A stretch of DNA of 64,000 nucleotides from Shewanella phaeophyticola (GTDB taxonomy: Bacteria; Pseudomonadota; Gammaproteobacteria; Enterobacterales; Shewanellaceae): NCBI RefSeq assembly GCF_025398315.1, contig NZ_JAODOQ010000001.1:558001-622000 (forward strand), written 5' to 3'. A program made the position numbers and the translations under genes. Below the pieces are notes generated by a model, which had not been told where the DNA came from, did not search any database, and saw only the letters and a list, made by a program, of their open reading frames with translations. Below are positions 36,381 through 46,288 of the stretch, in pieces (position 1 is the stretch's first letter; every line of letters starts with the position of its first letter).

Positions 36381-37304
36381 ATGAAAAATCTTCCTAGCCT
36401 TAAGAATCTCTATTATTTAGTGCATTTACATCAAGAGCAGAACTTTAATCGCGCTGCAAAAATGTGCTTTGTGAGTCAATCAACCTTGTCTAGCGGTATA
36501 CAAAACCTCGAAGAACAACTCGGTTATCAATTGATCGAACGGGATCATAAATCATTTATGTTTACCGCAATTGGTGAAGAAGTCGTTGAACGTGCGAGAA
36601 ATATTTTGACCAACGTTGATGACTTAGTTGAGTTGGTTAGAAATCAGGGTGAGCCAATGACGGGCGAGATCCGTTTAGGCTGTATTCCAACGATAGCGCC
36701 ATTTTTACTGAGCCGCGTAGTGAAACTGTGCCAGCAAGATTACCCCAAATTAAGCTTGTTATTAAAAGAAGACACCACAGAAAGGCTACTTGATGCGTTA
36801 GCCAAAGGGGAACTCGATTTATTGATTTTGGCCTTACCTGTGGACACGAATGGCTTTCACAGCATGAAAGTGGGCATCGACCCATTTAAGATGGTGATGC
36901 ATAAAGAGTTATCGCAAGATGTAATACAACCAATCGATTATCAAAAAATGCCTGATGAAAGTATTTTTTTATTGCAAGCTGAACATTGTATCACTGGCCA
37001 TGCGATTACCGCTTGCCAATTAGGTGACAGCACTAAGGTTAATCCTTTTGCTGCAACCAGTTTGCATACGTTAGTGCAAATGGTAAATAGCAAACTGGGC
37101 ACGACCTTTTTACCGCAAATGGCCATCGATACCGGTATATTAAATGACACCGATTTAATCGCGATGGAGCCTCCGGGTGAAGCACCTTATCGTGATATTG
37201 GTTTAGTTTGGCGTCAAACAACCAGCCGTATTTCTACCTTTAGAACTTTAGGGTTAGCAATACAGAAAAAGTTGCTTGCTCAAGAGTTACCAAGCAAAAA
37301 ATAA
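36381..37304 (+). CDS. oxyR: Hydrogen peroxide sensor OxyR (LysR family)
   Basis: LysR-type activator of peroxide defence, 307 residues. The N-terminal helix-turn-helix is NFNRAAKMCFVSQSTLSSGIQNLEEQLG (21-48). The redox-active pair is Cys203 and Cys212 in EHCITGHAITACQLG, with the same nine-residue spacing as E. coli Cys199/Cys208, which separates OxyR from generic LysR proteins. The start MKNLPSL was preferred; an upstream in-frame ATG at 36294 would run back into the hptA terminator region. Confidence 0.93.
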   Translation: MKNLPSLKNLYYLVHLHQEQNFNRAAKMCFVSQSTLSSGIQNLEEQLGYQLIERDHKSFMFTAIGEEVVERARNILTNVDDLVELVRNQGEPMTGEIRLGCIPTIAPFLLSRVVKLCQQDYPKLSLLLKEDTTERLLDALAKGELDLLILALPVDTNGFHSMKVGIDPFKMVMHKELSQDVIQPIDYQKMPDESIFLLQAEHCITGHAITACQLGDSTKVNPFAATSLHTLVQMVNSKLGTTFLPQMAIDTGILNDTDLIAMEPPGEAPYRDIGLVWRQTTSRISTFRTLGLAIQKKLLAQELPSKK

Positions 37305-37309
37305 ACGAG

Positions 37310-38392
37310 TTATGAGTGCGTCGATTTGATAGGAGCAGCGCCAAAGACTTCAATGGGGTGCTGCTTACCTTTTAATACAATCGAGCCTAAGTTGATTAAG
37401 TCATACTGACTGTTTTGCAGCTCAAGTCGATGGACAACATCCCCAGATAACAACATTCTTTGACCTAATGGATTACATTGGTCTTGAAGCCTTGCCAACG
37501 TATTCAGTACATCACTAAAGAAACTAATCTCTTGTTTGTGGACACCCACTACAGCTGCTACCACCTGGCCACAATGTGCAGCGGCTTTAAATTTAGGTAC
37601 AAAGCCATATTGTTGTTCAAAGTACTGGCTCTGCCACTTAAGTTGCTTACAAAACTCGAAGTAAATGTTCATGCAACGGTCGTGTTTGATGCCTTGTTCT
37701 AATGGCCAATGAATCAATACTGCATCACCCATATAACGATATATCTCAGCTTCGTTGTCTGTCACCGTGTCAGCCAGCATACTAAAGCTGTCTTGAATAA
37801 GTCGGCTAAAACGGTAATCACCTAGGGTTTCTGCATGGGCAGTTGACGATACCATATCAATAAATAGAAACAGTTGATGCTCATATCTTGGTTTATGATA
37901 TTTTCCTAAACCGATATTAAATAACACTTTATAGCTCTACCAAAAGTGCCATCTGCTCAATAAAGGCCAAGCTAACCCGCACCACGACTAAATAAACGAT
38001 CAATGCCTGAAATGATGGACTATAAATAATATGCACGCTGAGCATTTGTCGTAAGGTGATCATGTGGTTGTCTATACCTACATGTTTAAAAACTGAGTCA
38101 CATAAGCAAGCGTGGTTGCGCCAAGTAATAAGAACAAGCCTTTAAAAACCACTGAAAACAAATAAGGTAGGCGGCTAATTGCACTAAAGTCAGAAATGAG
38201 ATTCGACATCCAGTGAAGGCCACCAAATATAAAACCCATAAATACTGCCAACGTGGCTAAGTCTGCGTTTCCAACAGCCCAATCAGGAAGCTGCGAGGAT
38301 TGTGAATAGCGGAAAAACACAAATGACGCCATGGCGACGCTCCAAGCAAACACAGCGAACAATAGTTTTTGAGTCTGACGGCGCGCTTTCAA
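37310..38392 (-). pseudogene. Membrane-bound class III adenylate/guanylate cyclase, two frameshifts as read
   Basis: Three segments form one gene of about 360 residues. The first (from 38392) has membrane helices (LLFAVFAWSVAMASFVFF; LATLAVFMGFIFGGLHW; LFSVVFKGLFLLLGATTLAYV). A middle piece, FKHVGIDNHMITLRQMLSVHIIYSPSFQALIVYLVVVRVSLAFIEQMALLVE, lies in another frame. The last (37927-37310) is a class III cyclase domain with metal aspartates in FIDMVSSTAH and RYMGDAVLIHW. Breaks fall near 38090 (an A5 run on the plus strand) and 37933. Likely product cAMP; nucleotide specificity is not certain. Confidence 0.82.
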
Positions 38393-38469
38393 GAGAATTA
38401 AGATGTCCGAATAGCTGAGTAATAAGCGATGTAGTTTATAGAAATTCTGCTCAATAGGGATAGTTTATT

Positions 38470-38485
38470 TGTGATTTAGATCAAG
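38470..38485. promoter_or_regulatory. Candidate FNR/EtrA or CRP site upstream of the cyclase gene
   Basis: GTGATTTAGATCAA (38471-38484) matches the FNR/EtrA consensus TTGAT-N4-ATCAA at nine of ten defined positions. The overlapping TGTGA-N6-TCAAG also fits a CRP half-site plus a weak second half. It lies about 80 bp upstream of the cyclase start at 38392. Regulation by oxygen state or by cAMP itself is inference. Confidence 0.4.
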
Positions 38486-38564
38486 ATAAGTGCAGAAAAA
38501 TGTGGCCTAGTGCAAAGTTTTGCTTAGTCGATGGAACTGATTGTATTAACGCTAAAATGTTAAT

Positions 38565-39233
38565 TTAGCCAAAAGCATTATTTAAAATTTGTTGGGTAAA
38601 ATCGATTTTTAAATAAAAACCACGCGGATTAGATAATTGGATACTGCCGTCTTCTGCAATGCTTTCAGTTAATGCTTGGCTATTGGCCGCTTTTGGGCGC
38701 AGTTGTAATACTTCTCCGTGTCGGGCTGTAATTTTATCGACTTTACCCAAAGCGATTAACTCCATTATTTCTTCCCAATCTTGCTGGAGTTGATGTGCTT
38801 GTTGCACATTGGGCTGCCATAAAATGGGAGTGCCGACACGTCTTTCGCCGACAGGAATACTGCGTTCACCTTCGACGGGTACCCACAATACTTGTTGTAA
38901 CTTGTGATACACCACGCTGTCTTGCCAGGTTAGCCCTTGAATGTTGACTAGTGGAGCGACTGTGACATAAGTGGTTTCAAGCGGTTTACCTCTACTATCG
39001 ATAGGGATGGTTTTTAACTCAACGCCTAAATGAATAAAGTCTTGCTGTGGTTTTGAGCCTGCCAGAGCACCTAATTCAGACTCAATAAGTTGGCCAACCC
39101 AACCTTTATCACGCCTAAGGTTGTCGGGCACAACGATTTGATTGTCCATCGCAATGTCAGCAAGACGGATCCCGGCCATATTATGTGCTCTTAGCATTAA
39201 TTCATTAATGTCTTTAGGCGAGGATTTAGCCAT
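38565..39233 (-). CDS. mutH: DNA mismatch repair endonuclease MutH
   Basis: Nicks the unmethylated strand at hemimethylated GATC sites after MutS/MutL activation. About 222 residues from the MAKSSPKDINELM start, which has GGAAG close upstream; an ATG at 39320 would add 29 unsupported residues. The nuclease core is visible in DKGWVGQLIESELGA, DFIHLGVELKTIPID and TYVTVAPL, matching the Asp...Glu-x-Lys triad (here in GVELKT). It diverges from rppH across a DnaA-box-rich region. Confidence 0.94.
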   Translation of the reverse strand: MAKSSPKDINELMLRAHNMAGIRLADIAMDNQIVVPDNLRRDKGWVGQLIESELGALAGSKPQQDFIHLGVELKTIPIDSRGKPLETTYVTVAPLVNIQGLTWQDSVVYHKLQQVLWVPVEGERSIPVGERRVGTPILWQPNVQQAHQLQQDWEEIMELIALGKVDKITARHGEVLQLRPKAANSQALTESIAEDGSIQLSNPRGFYLKIDFTQQILNNAFG

Positions 39234-39552
39234 GTCACTTCCATTACCTTTAATCGATGTTATGTAGCCATATTGCATTGTTCTTACATACTGATTGGTT
39301 AATGCAGCTGCGAATGACATTATGGTAAGTGCGAAAATATGCGGCGGTATGCTAGCAAGTATTAGTTAATAATAACAAGTTTACTGGCATTAGTGTTAAT
39401 GCTCAAAAAGTAAACGCATTATTTTTGGGTAAAACTTTTTGATTGAATAAGTTTATAACTTCATGTTTTAATTTGTTTTTATAAATCGTTGCTGTTTTTA
39501 ATATTGAATTGTCCCAAGTTACTCTCGTTTTGCCCTAGTATTTCACACACAG

Positions 39553-39977
39553 TTATCCACAGAATTAATGGATAACTGTAAAAACAATTGTCTTTAACTG
39601 ATTAAAAAGGGCAAGTCAACGCAATAAAACAGCTTTTTCTTTGGTTTATTTTAAAAAACGCCTTGTTATTTGTGTATAACTTCTGACGTACTAGAATGAG
39701 TTGTTGATCTTATTTAGAGTCGTTGTTTTTTTGTTCGATCTAAGCGATCCAGATATTACCAATATACTGAATTATTTTAAGTATATGTATTTAGTCCATT
39801 TATTGTTATTATTCGGGACGGTTTATTAAATCAATATCAGTTGGTTTTTACCCACTAATTGAGCTTTACCAAAGTTTCGAACAGAGATATCCACAGATTT
39901 TGTGGATAATCTACAGGAGAAAACATAACAACTGTTGATAAATAAGCTTTGTTAACATTGTTATTCAATTATCCACA
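39553..39977. promoter_or_regulatory. DnaA-box cluster, probable DARS2-like DnaA-reactivating site
   Basis: The AT-rich mutH-rppH gap holds TTATCCACA at 39553-39561, TGTGTATAA (reverse box) at 39671-39679, ATATCCACA at 39887-39895, TGTGGATAA (reverse) at 39901-39909 and TTATCCACA at 39969-39977. Three are perfect nine-mers. Two head-to-head pairs share a five-base spacer (39553 with a weak box at 39567-39575; 39887 with 39901). E. coli DARS2, which converts ADP-DnaA to nucleotide-free DnaA, lies in exactly this intergenic position. IHF and Fis sites could not be assigned with confidence. Confidence 0.72.
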
Positions 39978-40053
39978 ATAAATAGAGGTTTGCCGATAGG
40001 CATGCTTTGTGAAACAATCAGACGATATAAAATTGGTTAATTTTGGAGTCCAT

Positions 40054-40572
40054 GTGATTGATAGCGACGGCTTTCGCGCAAATGTGGGCATCATTATCTG
40101 TAATAAATTTGGACAAGTTATGTGGGCTAGACGTTTTGGCCAACATTCATGGCAGTTTCCACAAGGTGGGTTAGATGATGGCGAGACTGCAGAGCAAGCC
40201 ATGTATCGCGAACTTTACGAAGAAGTGGGACTGAGACCTGAGCATGTACAAATTTTAACGTCCACTCGTTCTTGGTTACGGTATCGATTACCCAAGCGTT
40301 TGGTGCGCCAAGAAAGCAAACCTGTTTGCATTGGCCAAAAGCAGAAATGGTTTTTACTACAATTAAAAGGTCACGATAATACCATTAATTTAAATTCTTC
40401 TGGTCATCCAGAATTTGATGATTGGCGTTGGGTGAGTTATTGGTACCCTGTGCGTCAGGTAGTGTCTTTTAAGCGCGATGTATATAGAAAAGTAATGAAA
40501 GAGTTCGCATCGACGACATTAGCGCTGCAAACGCGCGAATTTAATAGAAAACGAAGCAAACAACGGAGTTAA
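40054..40572 (+). CDS. rppH: RNA pyrophosphohydrolase (Nudix)
   Basis: Removes pyrophosphate from 5'-triphosphate mRNA and so triggers RNase E decay. 172 residues. The Nudix box [23 protein letters not shown] lies at about 38-60. The GTG at 40054 ([17 protein letters not shown]) was chosen because it aligns with the E. coli start MIDDDGYRPNVG and has GGAG six bases upstream; an in-frame GTG at 40009 would add 15 residues. It starts 24 bp before ptsP, a conserved pairing. Confidence 0.94.
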   Translation: MIDSDGFRANVGIIICNKFGQVMWARRFGQHSWQFPQGGLDDGETAEQAMYRELYEEVGLRPEHVQILTSTRSWLRYRLPKRLVRQESKPVCIGQKQKWFLLQLKGHDNTINLNSSGHPEFDDWRWVSYWYPVRQVVSFKRDVYRKVMKEFASTTLALQTREFNRKRSKQRS

Positions 40573-40596
40573 CTGATTTCAAAGGGGATTGGAACC

Positions 40597-42835
40597 GTGT
40601 TAAACATGCTCAGGGATATTACTCAAGCGGTTGCAAGAGCCAACAGTTTGGAGAGTGCATTAAATATTTTGGTGTCGCAAACGCGCATTGCGATGGCGAC
40701 ACATTGTTGTTCTATTTATATCCTTGAGCAACAAAACCTTGTGCTATCGGCCACTGAAGGGCTTGAAAAGTCCGCCGTCGGCCGAGTCAGCATGCCATTA
40801 TCTGAAGGCCTTGTTGGCTTAGTTGCCCAGCGTGAAGAAGCCGTAAACTTGGCTGATGCACGTATTCACCCGCGTTTTAAACTATTCCCTGAAGCTGTTG
40901 AAGAAGATTATCGCGCCTTCTTGGCTGTACCGATTATTTTTCAAAAGTTGGTTGTCGGCGTCATTGTGGTGCAACAACCCGACGCAAGGCAGTTTAGTGA
41001 GAGCGAAGAAGCCTTTTTAATGACATTAGCGGCTCAACTTGCCGTGGTTGTTCGAAGCCTAAAACACAAAGCCGCCATTACTAATGTGCAACATCAAGTG
41101 ATGTTTAATGGGATTACCGCTTCAAGTGGTATTGCGATTGCCCACGGCTTAGTGCTCGGTGGTGCTATTTCACTAGAGCAACCAGAACGTCATTGTGATG
41201 ATGTTGATGTTGAATTGCTTAGACTTCAGCAAGCCATGCAACGTTGTAAAGATATGCTTTCGGCTATTTCTCAGCGTTTTGAGAGCGAAAAATCTGGTGA
41301 TGTAGCGTCTATCTTTACTGCTTTTTTGTTGCTACTTGAAGACTCAAGTTTAGGCGGGGAGTATGCTCGAGAGGTCGCACTTGGTTGGCAATCTGAATGT
41401 GCTGTCAGTCGTGTGTCACTTCGCTATATCGATCAATTTCTGGCGATGGAAGATCCCTACTTAAAAGAACGGGCAAGCGACATTCGCGAGCTTGGTCAAA
41501 AAGTATTACGCCAATTAATTGAGCCAGGTCGCTTAGAAGTTGAGTCTGACAAACCGGTTATTTTAGTTGCTAAAGAAGTCGATGCCACATTATTGGCTGA
41601 GTTTCCTCGCCAAAAGCTTGCGGGTATTGTTACCGAACGTGGTGGTGTAAATGCCCATGCAGCCATTTTAGCTCGCGCATTGGGTGTACCTGCCATTGTT
41701 GGTATGGACGATGTATTGTCGACCGACATCGATCAAAAGTTATTAGTGCTTAATGCCACACGAGGTCAGCTACTCGTGTCGCCATCACCGGCTGTCATTG
41801 AAGAATATCAATTACTGCTTGATGCTGATGTTGAAAAACAAAAGCAATTTTCTGCAGAACTAAGTTTGCCATCGGTGACCACAGATGGCCAAAGGGATCC
41901 AGCTATATCTTAATGCCGGTTTACTCAGTGGCATAGCATCTGAAATTGCTGAAGGGGCCGACGGGATTGGTTTATACCGTACTGAAATTCCGTTTATGTT
42001 ACATCAACGCTTTCCGAGTGAAAGCGAGCAAATTGATGTATATAAACAAGTGCTAAGTGCAGCAGGCGAGCGACCTGTGGTAATGCGTACCTTGGATGTT
42101 GGCGGTGATAAACCTTTACCTTATTTTCCGATCAAAGAAGATAACCCGTTTTTAGGGTGGCGCGGTATCCGTTTGTCACTTGATCATCCTGAATTGTTTT
42201 TAGTACAACTCAGAGCCATGCTGCAAGCAGCAGGAAAGGGCAATCAATTACAAATTTTACTGCCTATGGTGAGTAATCTAGATGAGATCGACCAAACCTT
42301 AACGTATCTTGAGCAAGCTTTTACTGAATTAAACCAAGAACTCAATACCATTTTAGTTAGACCTAAAGTGGGGGTGATGCTTGAAGTACCTGCATTATTG
42401 TATCAACTACACGATGTGGCAAAACGAGTCGATTTTGTTTCTGTAGGCAGTAACGATTTAACCCAATATTTACTGGCGGTCGACCGTAACAACCCCAGTG
42501 TGAGTTCATTATTTGATAGCTATCATCCCGGCATTTTACGCGCCCTTAAAATGGCCGTTGATGAGTGTAAACAATATGATTTAGATGTGAGTGTCTGCGG
42601 CGAGTTAGCAGGCGAACCTTATGGTGCTTTGTTGTTAGTGGCTATGGGCTACCATAAGCTCAGTATGAACCAAGCCAGTCTGGCCAGAATCAACTATCTA
42701 CTCAGACGGGTATCGCAACAAGAATTATCTGAATTATTAAGTACTGTGTTATGTCAATCTAACGGCCAACAAGTGCGAACATTATTAGGCCAGTTTTTAC
42801 AGCAACATGACCTAGCCGATTTGATTAATCCATAA
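40597..42835 (+). pseudogene. ptsP: PTS-Ntr enzyme I (GAF + EI), frameshifted as read
   Basis: Phosphoenolpyruvate-protein phosphotransferase of the nitrogen PTS. It feeds NPr and EIIA-Ntr. An N-terminal GAF domain (about 1-165) is followed by the EI domain with the phospho-histidine motif TERGGVNAHAAILARALGVPAIVG. The first frame ends shortly after VTTDGQR. The second continues IQLYLNAGLLSGIASEIAEGADGIGLYRTEIPF to the TIM barrel (CGELAGEPYGALLLVAMG). One extra base in the GGG at about 41894 explains it. The GTG start follows AGGGGATTGGAACC. Confidence 0.93.
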
Positions 42836-42900
42836 GATGGATCAAGTCAATTAGCCAATATGTAGCATATTGTTTAAAAACTAAAAATAAGGATATCGTC

Positions 42901-43701
42901 ATGGATAGTATGCTACAGGTTTTTATTATTTGTTTATTTCTTGGGGCTGTTGTTGGCTTCTTTGCCGGATTACTTGGCATTGGTGGCGGACTTATCATTG
43001 TACCAGCACTATTGTATATATTACCTTCTGTTGGCATTAGCGTTACCCAACTCACTCATGTTGCCATTGCGACCTCGTTGGCATCAATCATTTTAACCTC
43101 AATGTCTTCAGCAACTGCACATCATAAACGTGGCAATGTGCCATGGCAGTTATTTAAGCCCATTATGCCCGGTATTGTAGTGGGGTCGTTAGCGTCAGCA
43201 TTTGTGTCAGAACAAATATCGTCAGCTAACTTACAACAAACCTTTGCGATTTTTGTGGTGTTAATGGCCATACAAATGGCGTTTCCGCTAAAAGTGAAAA
43301 CCGGCGACGAAATGCCTAAGTTTATGGTGTTGTTTACGGTTTCTGTTTTGATCGCGTTAATTGCTGGCTTGATGGGGATTGGCGGCGGGGTATTGTTGGT
43401 GCCATTTTTATGTTATTGCGGTTTACAAATGCGCCAAGCTGTTGGTTTTTCGTCGGTAACCGGAATGTTTATTGCCATATCTGGCACGATTGGTTACGTG
43501 ATTGCGGGCTTTGATGCTCCTAATCTACCTCCTGGGGCGTTTGGTTTTATTTATTTACCTGCCCTTGGTGGAATCATTATTAGCTCGATATTGTGTGCAC
43601 CGCTTGGTGTAAAAGCGGCTAGCACATGGCCGACACCGGTATTGAGAAAGATTTTTGCCTGTTTACTCGTGGTGGTTGGCTTGAAACTGCTATTGAGTTA
43701 A
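42901..43701 (+). CDS. TauE/SafE (TSUP) family permease
   Basis: 266-residue inner-membrane transporter with about eight helices in two related halves. Each half begins with the family signature, GFFAGLLGIGGGLIIVPALLY and GLMGIGGGVLLVPFLCY. Members export sulfite, sulfoacetate or related anions; the substrate cannot be told here. It follows ptsP by 65 bp on the same strand. Its terminator hairpin has been split by a MITE (43738-44015). Confidence 0.88.
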   Translation: MDSMLQVFIICLFLGAVVGFFAGLLGIGGGLIIVPALLYILPSVGISVTQLTHVAIATSLASIILTSMSSATAHHKRGNVPWQLFKPIMPGIVVGSLASAFVSEQISSANLQQTFAIFVVLMAIQMAFPLKVKTGDEMPKFMVLFTVSVLIALIAGLMGIGGGVLLVPFLCYCGLQMRQAVGFSSVTGMFIAISGTIGYVIAGFDAPNLPPGAFGFIYLPALGGIIISSILCAPLGVKAASTWPTPVLRKIFACLLVVVGLKLLLS

Positions 43702-43728
43702 TTCAATGAATAAATGACGAGTAATAAG

Positions 43729-44040
43729 CGCCCTTGTTAGGGTCTGTTGATCTTTGCTGTTTGAATTTTGTTCGAGTTAAAAACGTTTTAATCGAGGCGA
43801 ATGGATTGATGCCTAGTCATCTAAGCAAAATCCATTCAACAAAGAGTAAAACGTTTTTAGCCGAACCCTTTGGGCAGCGTTTGTTGGCCATTTTTACTGC
43901 GTTATCGACTTTTTATGTAGAATAACTACACTTCAAAGTCTCTGCCGCGCAGTTGTATATGAGTAATGACCAACAATTCGCTGCAAAAACAACCTTGAAA
44001 GATCAACAGACCCTAAGTTATAACAAGGGCGTTGACTTTT
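43729..44040 (+). terminator. Rho-independent terminator split by a MITE
   Basis: CGCCCTTGTTA (43729-43739) is the exact complement of TAACAAGGGCG (44021-44031). Removing the MITE with one TA copy leaves an 11-bp stem, a five-base loop AGTTA and then TTGACTTTT. The inference is that this was the terminator between the TauE/SafE gene and the convergent thyA. The repeat's own palindrome may now do the same job. Confidence 0.7.
43738..44015. mobile_element. MITE copy 1 (TA target, IS630/Tc1-like ends)
   Basis: Non-coding element with terminal inverted repeats GGGTCTGTTGATCTTT and AAAGATCAACAGACCC, flanked by TA on both sides. Nested inner inverted repeats include GTTCG..TTAAAAACGTTTT against AAAACGTTTTTAGCCGAAC, and GTTGGCCATT against a diverged AATGACCAAC. 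274 bp between the TAs. It is nearly identical to copy 2 at 48498-48790. The TA target points to an IS630/Tc1-mariner-type transposase acting in trans; none is in the window. Confidence 0.85.
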
Positions 44041-44047
44041 AGTCTAT

Positions 44048-44898
44048 TTATACCGCAAATGGGTATTGAATGGCGTCATGGTGTTGATAACCTTCAACAC
44101 TAAAATCATCTAATGTGACCCAGGTTTCAATGTCTTTTAAGCTCTTTATCTCTGGATTAATGATTAACTTTGGTGGATCAAATGGCTCACGGGTTAATTG
44201 AATATCACGCATGAGGCCAATTGATCTTCATAAATATGCGCATTAACAATTTTATGATAAGCCTTACCAGGCTTATGGCCGGTTATTTGAGTCATTAATG
44301 CCAACAGTACATACACTTGCACCATATTAAAGTTTAACCCTAATGGCACATCACAGCTGCGTTGAGTACTGTTTAGGTATAAGGTATCACCTAGGAGCGA
44401 AAAATGATGTTCGTACATACAAGGACGTAAACAACCCAGATCGAATGCGCCAGGATGGTAAAAGGTTAATATTTCTCCACGGTTATCAATGCCATTGCTC
44501 AAATCCTCTACAATTTGTTTAAGCAGATCGACATGACCGCCACTAGGCTTAGGAAAAGCGCGTCCAAGGGCACCATATATTAACCCCATGTCGTCTTGAC
44601 CTTTGCGATTAGGATTATTTAACCATGCTTGGTTGTCGTTAGCGTTAGCGTCCCATGTTTTGGTGCCAAGAGCTCTAAAATCAGCTGCATTTTGGTAGCC
44701 GCGTAAATAACCTAGAATTTCTGCAATGGCAGATTTCCAAAAACTTTTGCGGGTAGTAACCAGTGGGAATTGATTGTTGCCAACATCATAAGTTAAATCG
44801 GCATTGATTACCGTGAGACACTTTTTGTTGGTGCGGGCATTATTGACCCATTGTCCTTCGTCGACGATGCGTTTACACAGATCTAAATACTGTTTCAT
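44048..44898 (-). pseudogene. thyA: Thymidylate synthase, frameshifted as read
   Basis: Makes dTMP from dUMP using methylene-tetrahydrofolate. Repaired length is 283 residues, like the Vibrio form, and longer than the 264 of E. coli. [15 protein letters not shown] starts after AAGGA; an ATG at 45006 was rejected as too far upstream. The active cysteine lies in [11 protein letters not shown], and [18 protein letters not shown] binds the phosphate. The first frame fails after HIYEDQLA; the next continues [28 protein letters not shown] to PFAV and TAA. One C is missing near 44215. Confidence 0.94.
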
Positions 44899-45009
44899 TT
44901 GTTTCAATTCCTTTTTTTGCTTAATGTGATTATACCTAATCAAGGCGTTCAAATCTGTAAACAAGAAATGTTTAATTGTGAGGTGTGTTACCTTAAAAAT
45001 TATCAATAC

Positions 45010-45057
45010 CTCGGAAATACCGAGTTTAAGGTGAGAAACAATCGATTATTATTGTTT
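45010..45057. promoter_or_regulatory. Inverted repeats upstream of nhaA (candidate NhaR operator)
   Basis: AAACAAT (45036-45042) is repeated inverted as ATTGTTT (45051-45057), about 50 bp before nhaA. CTCGG/CCGAG forms a small hairpin at 45010-45024. NhaR, a LysR regulator encoded downstream, activates nhaA in E. coli, so the dyad is a plausible operator. There is no experimental support here. Confidence 0.3.
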
Positions 45058-45103
45058 GAATGGATGCGATAAAGTCAATCTATTGTTCATTTAGGAGTGT
45101 CAT

Positions 45104-46288
45104 ATGGAGCGTGCAATTAGAAACTTTTTAAGCCAAGAGTCTGCCGGTGGTATTTTGTTAATGGTCGCGGTGGCCTTGGCAATGATATTGGCAAATTCGC
45201 CTTTAGCTGATTTGTATCAGGGCTTATTGAGTACAGGAGTTCAATTACGTGTCGGCGAATTGGATATCAATAAACCATTATTGTTATGGATTAATGATGG
45301 CTTAATGGCGTTATTCTTTTTATTGATTGGACTCGAAGTTAAACGTGAGTTGTTAGAGGGGGCACTGTCGAGTGTTGCTAAAGCTTCTTTACCGACGTTT
45401 GCGGCGATTGGTGGGATGGTATTCCCGGCGCTATTTTACTTAGCATTTAATTATTCTAACCCAGAAACCCAAGTCGGCTGGGCTATTCCTGCAGCAACAG
45501 ATATCGCGTTTGCTTTGGGGATTATGGCATTGCTGGGCAATAGAGTACCTGTGGCGTTAAAGGTGTTTTTATTGGCCTTGGCAATTATTGATGATTTAGG
45601 TGTTATTGTGATTATTGCGCTGTTTTACAGCACTGATTTATCAATGACCAGTTTAATTATTGCTGCAGTGTCTATTGTTTTGATGGTGGCGCTGAATCGA
45701 AAAGGGGTAACCTCTATAACGCCATATGCCTTAGTTGGATTTATCTTGTGGGTTGCAGTATTAAAGTCTGGTGTTCATGCTACCTTAGCTGGTGTCATCA
45801 TTGCATTTTGTATCCCGTTACGAGCAAAAGATGGCACATCACCATCAGGACATTTAGAACACCAGCTACATCCGTGGAGTACGTTTTTAATTCTTCCGGT
45901 ATTCGCATTTGCTAACGCAGGTTTGTCATTGACCAATATGTCATTCGAATCGTTTGCAGAACCGATTACTCTGGGGATCATTATGGGCTTGATGTTAGGT
46001 AAACCTATTGGAGTATTTTTATTTAGTTATGTGGCGGTAAAACTGAAGTTAGCTGAATTACCCCCCGGTATTGGCTGGAGACATATTACCCCTGTCGCAG
46101 TGATGTGTGGTATTGGGTTTACTATGTCGGTGTTTATTTCGTCATTAGCATTTGAACATTCACCTGTAGAGTTTGGTGATTATGCAAGGTTAGGTATTTT
46201 AACAGGTTCGTTATTTGCAGCGCTGATTGGTTATTTTTGGTTAGCCAAAGTACTGCCTAATTCAGGAGGAAGCCATGAAACTAATTAA
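45104..46288 (+). CDS. nhaA: Na+/H+ antiporter NhaA
   Basis: Electrogenic inner-membrane antiporter that exports Na+ for two H+. 394 residues and about 12 helices. The paired ion-binding aspartates fall at 163-164 in [14 protein letters not shown], the same numbering as E. coli. The opening [21 protein letters not shown] is typical. Its 3' end overlaps the next gene by 14 bases and it is followed by nhaR, a conserved arrangement. Confidence 0.96.
   Translation: MERAIRNFLSQESAGGILLMVAVALAMILANSPLADLYQGLLSTGVQLRVGELDINKPLLLWINDGLMALFFLLIGLEVKRELLEGALSSVAKASLPTFAAIGGMVFPALFYLAFNYSNPETQVGWAIPAATDIAFALGIMALLGNRVPVALKVFLLALAIIDDLGVIVIIALFYSTDLSMTSLIIAAVSIVLMVALNRKGVTSITPYALVGFILWVAVLKSGVHATLAGVIIAFCIPLRAKDGTSPSGHLEHQLHPWSTFLILPVFAFANAGLSLTNMSFESFAEPITLGIIMGLMLGKPIGVFLFSYVAVKLKLAELPPGIGWRHITPVAVMCGIGFTMSVFISSLAFEHSPVEFGDYARLGILTGSLFAALIGYFWLAKVLPNSGGSHETN

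Noticed and set aside
39234..40053. Chromosomal replication origin
   Set aside because: DnaA boxes are present but there are no dnaA/gidA/mioC neighbours or 13-mer array; the mutH-rppH position fits DARS2 better.
41885..41913. Programmed ribosomal frameshifting in ptsP and other genes
   Set aside because: No slippery heptamer with downstream structure is evident, and the same defect appears in many unrelated genes.
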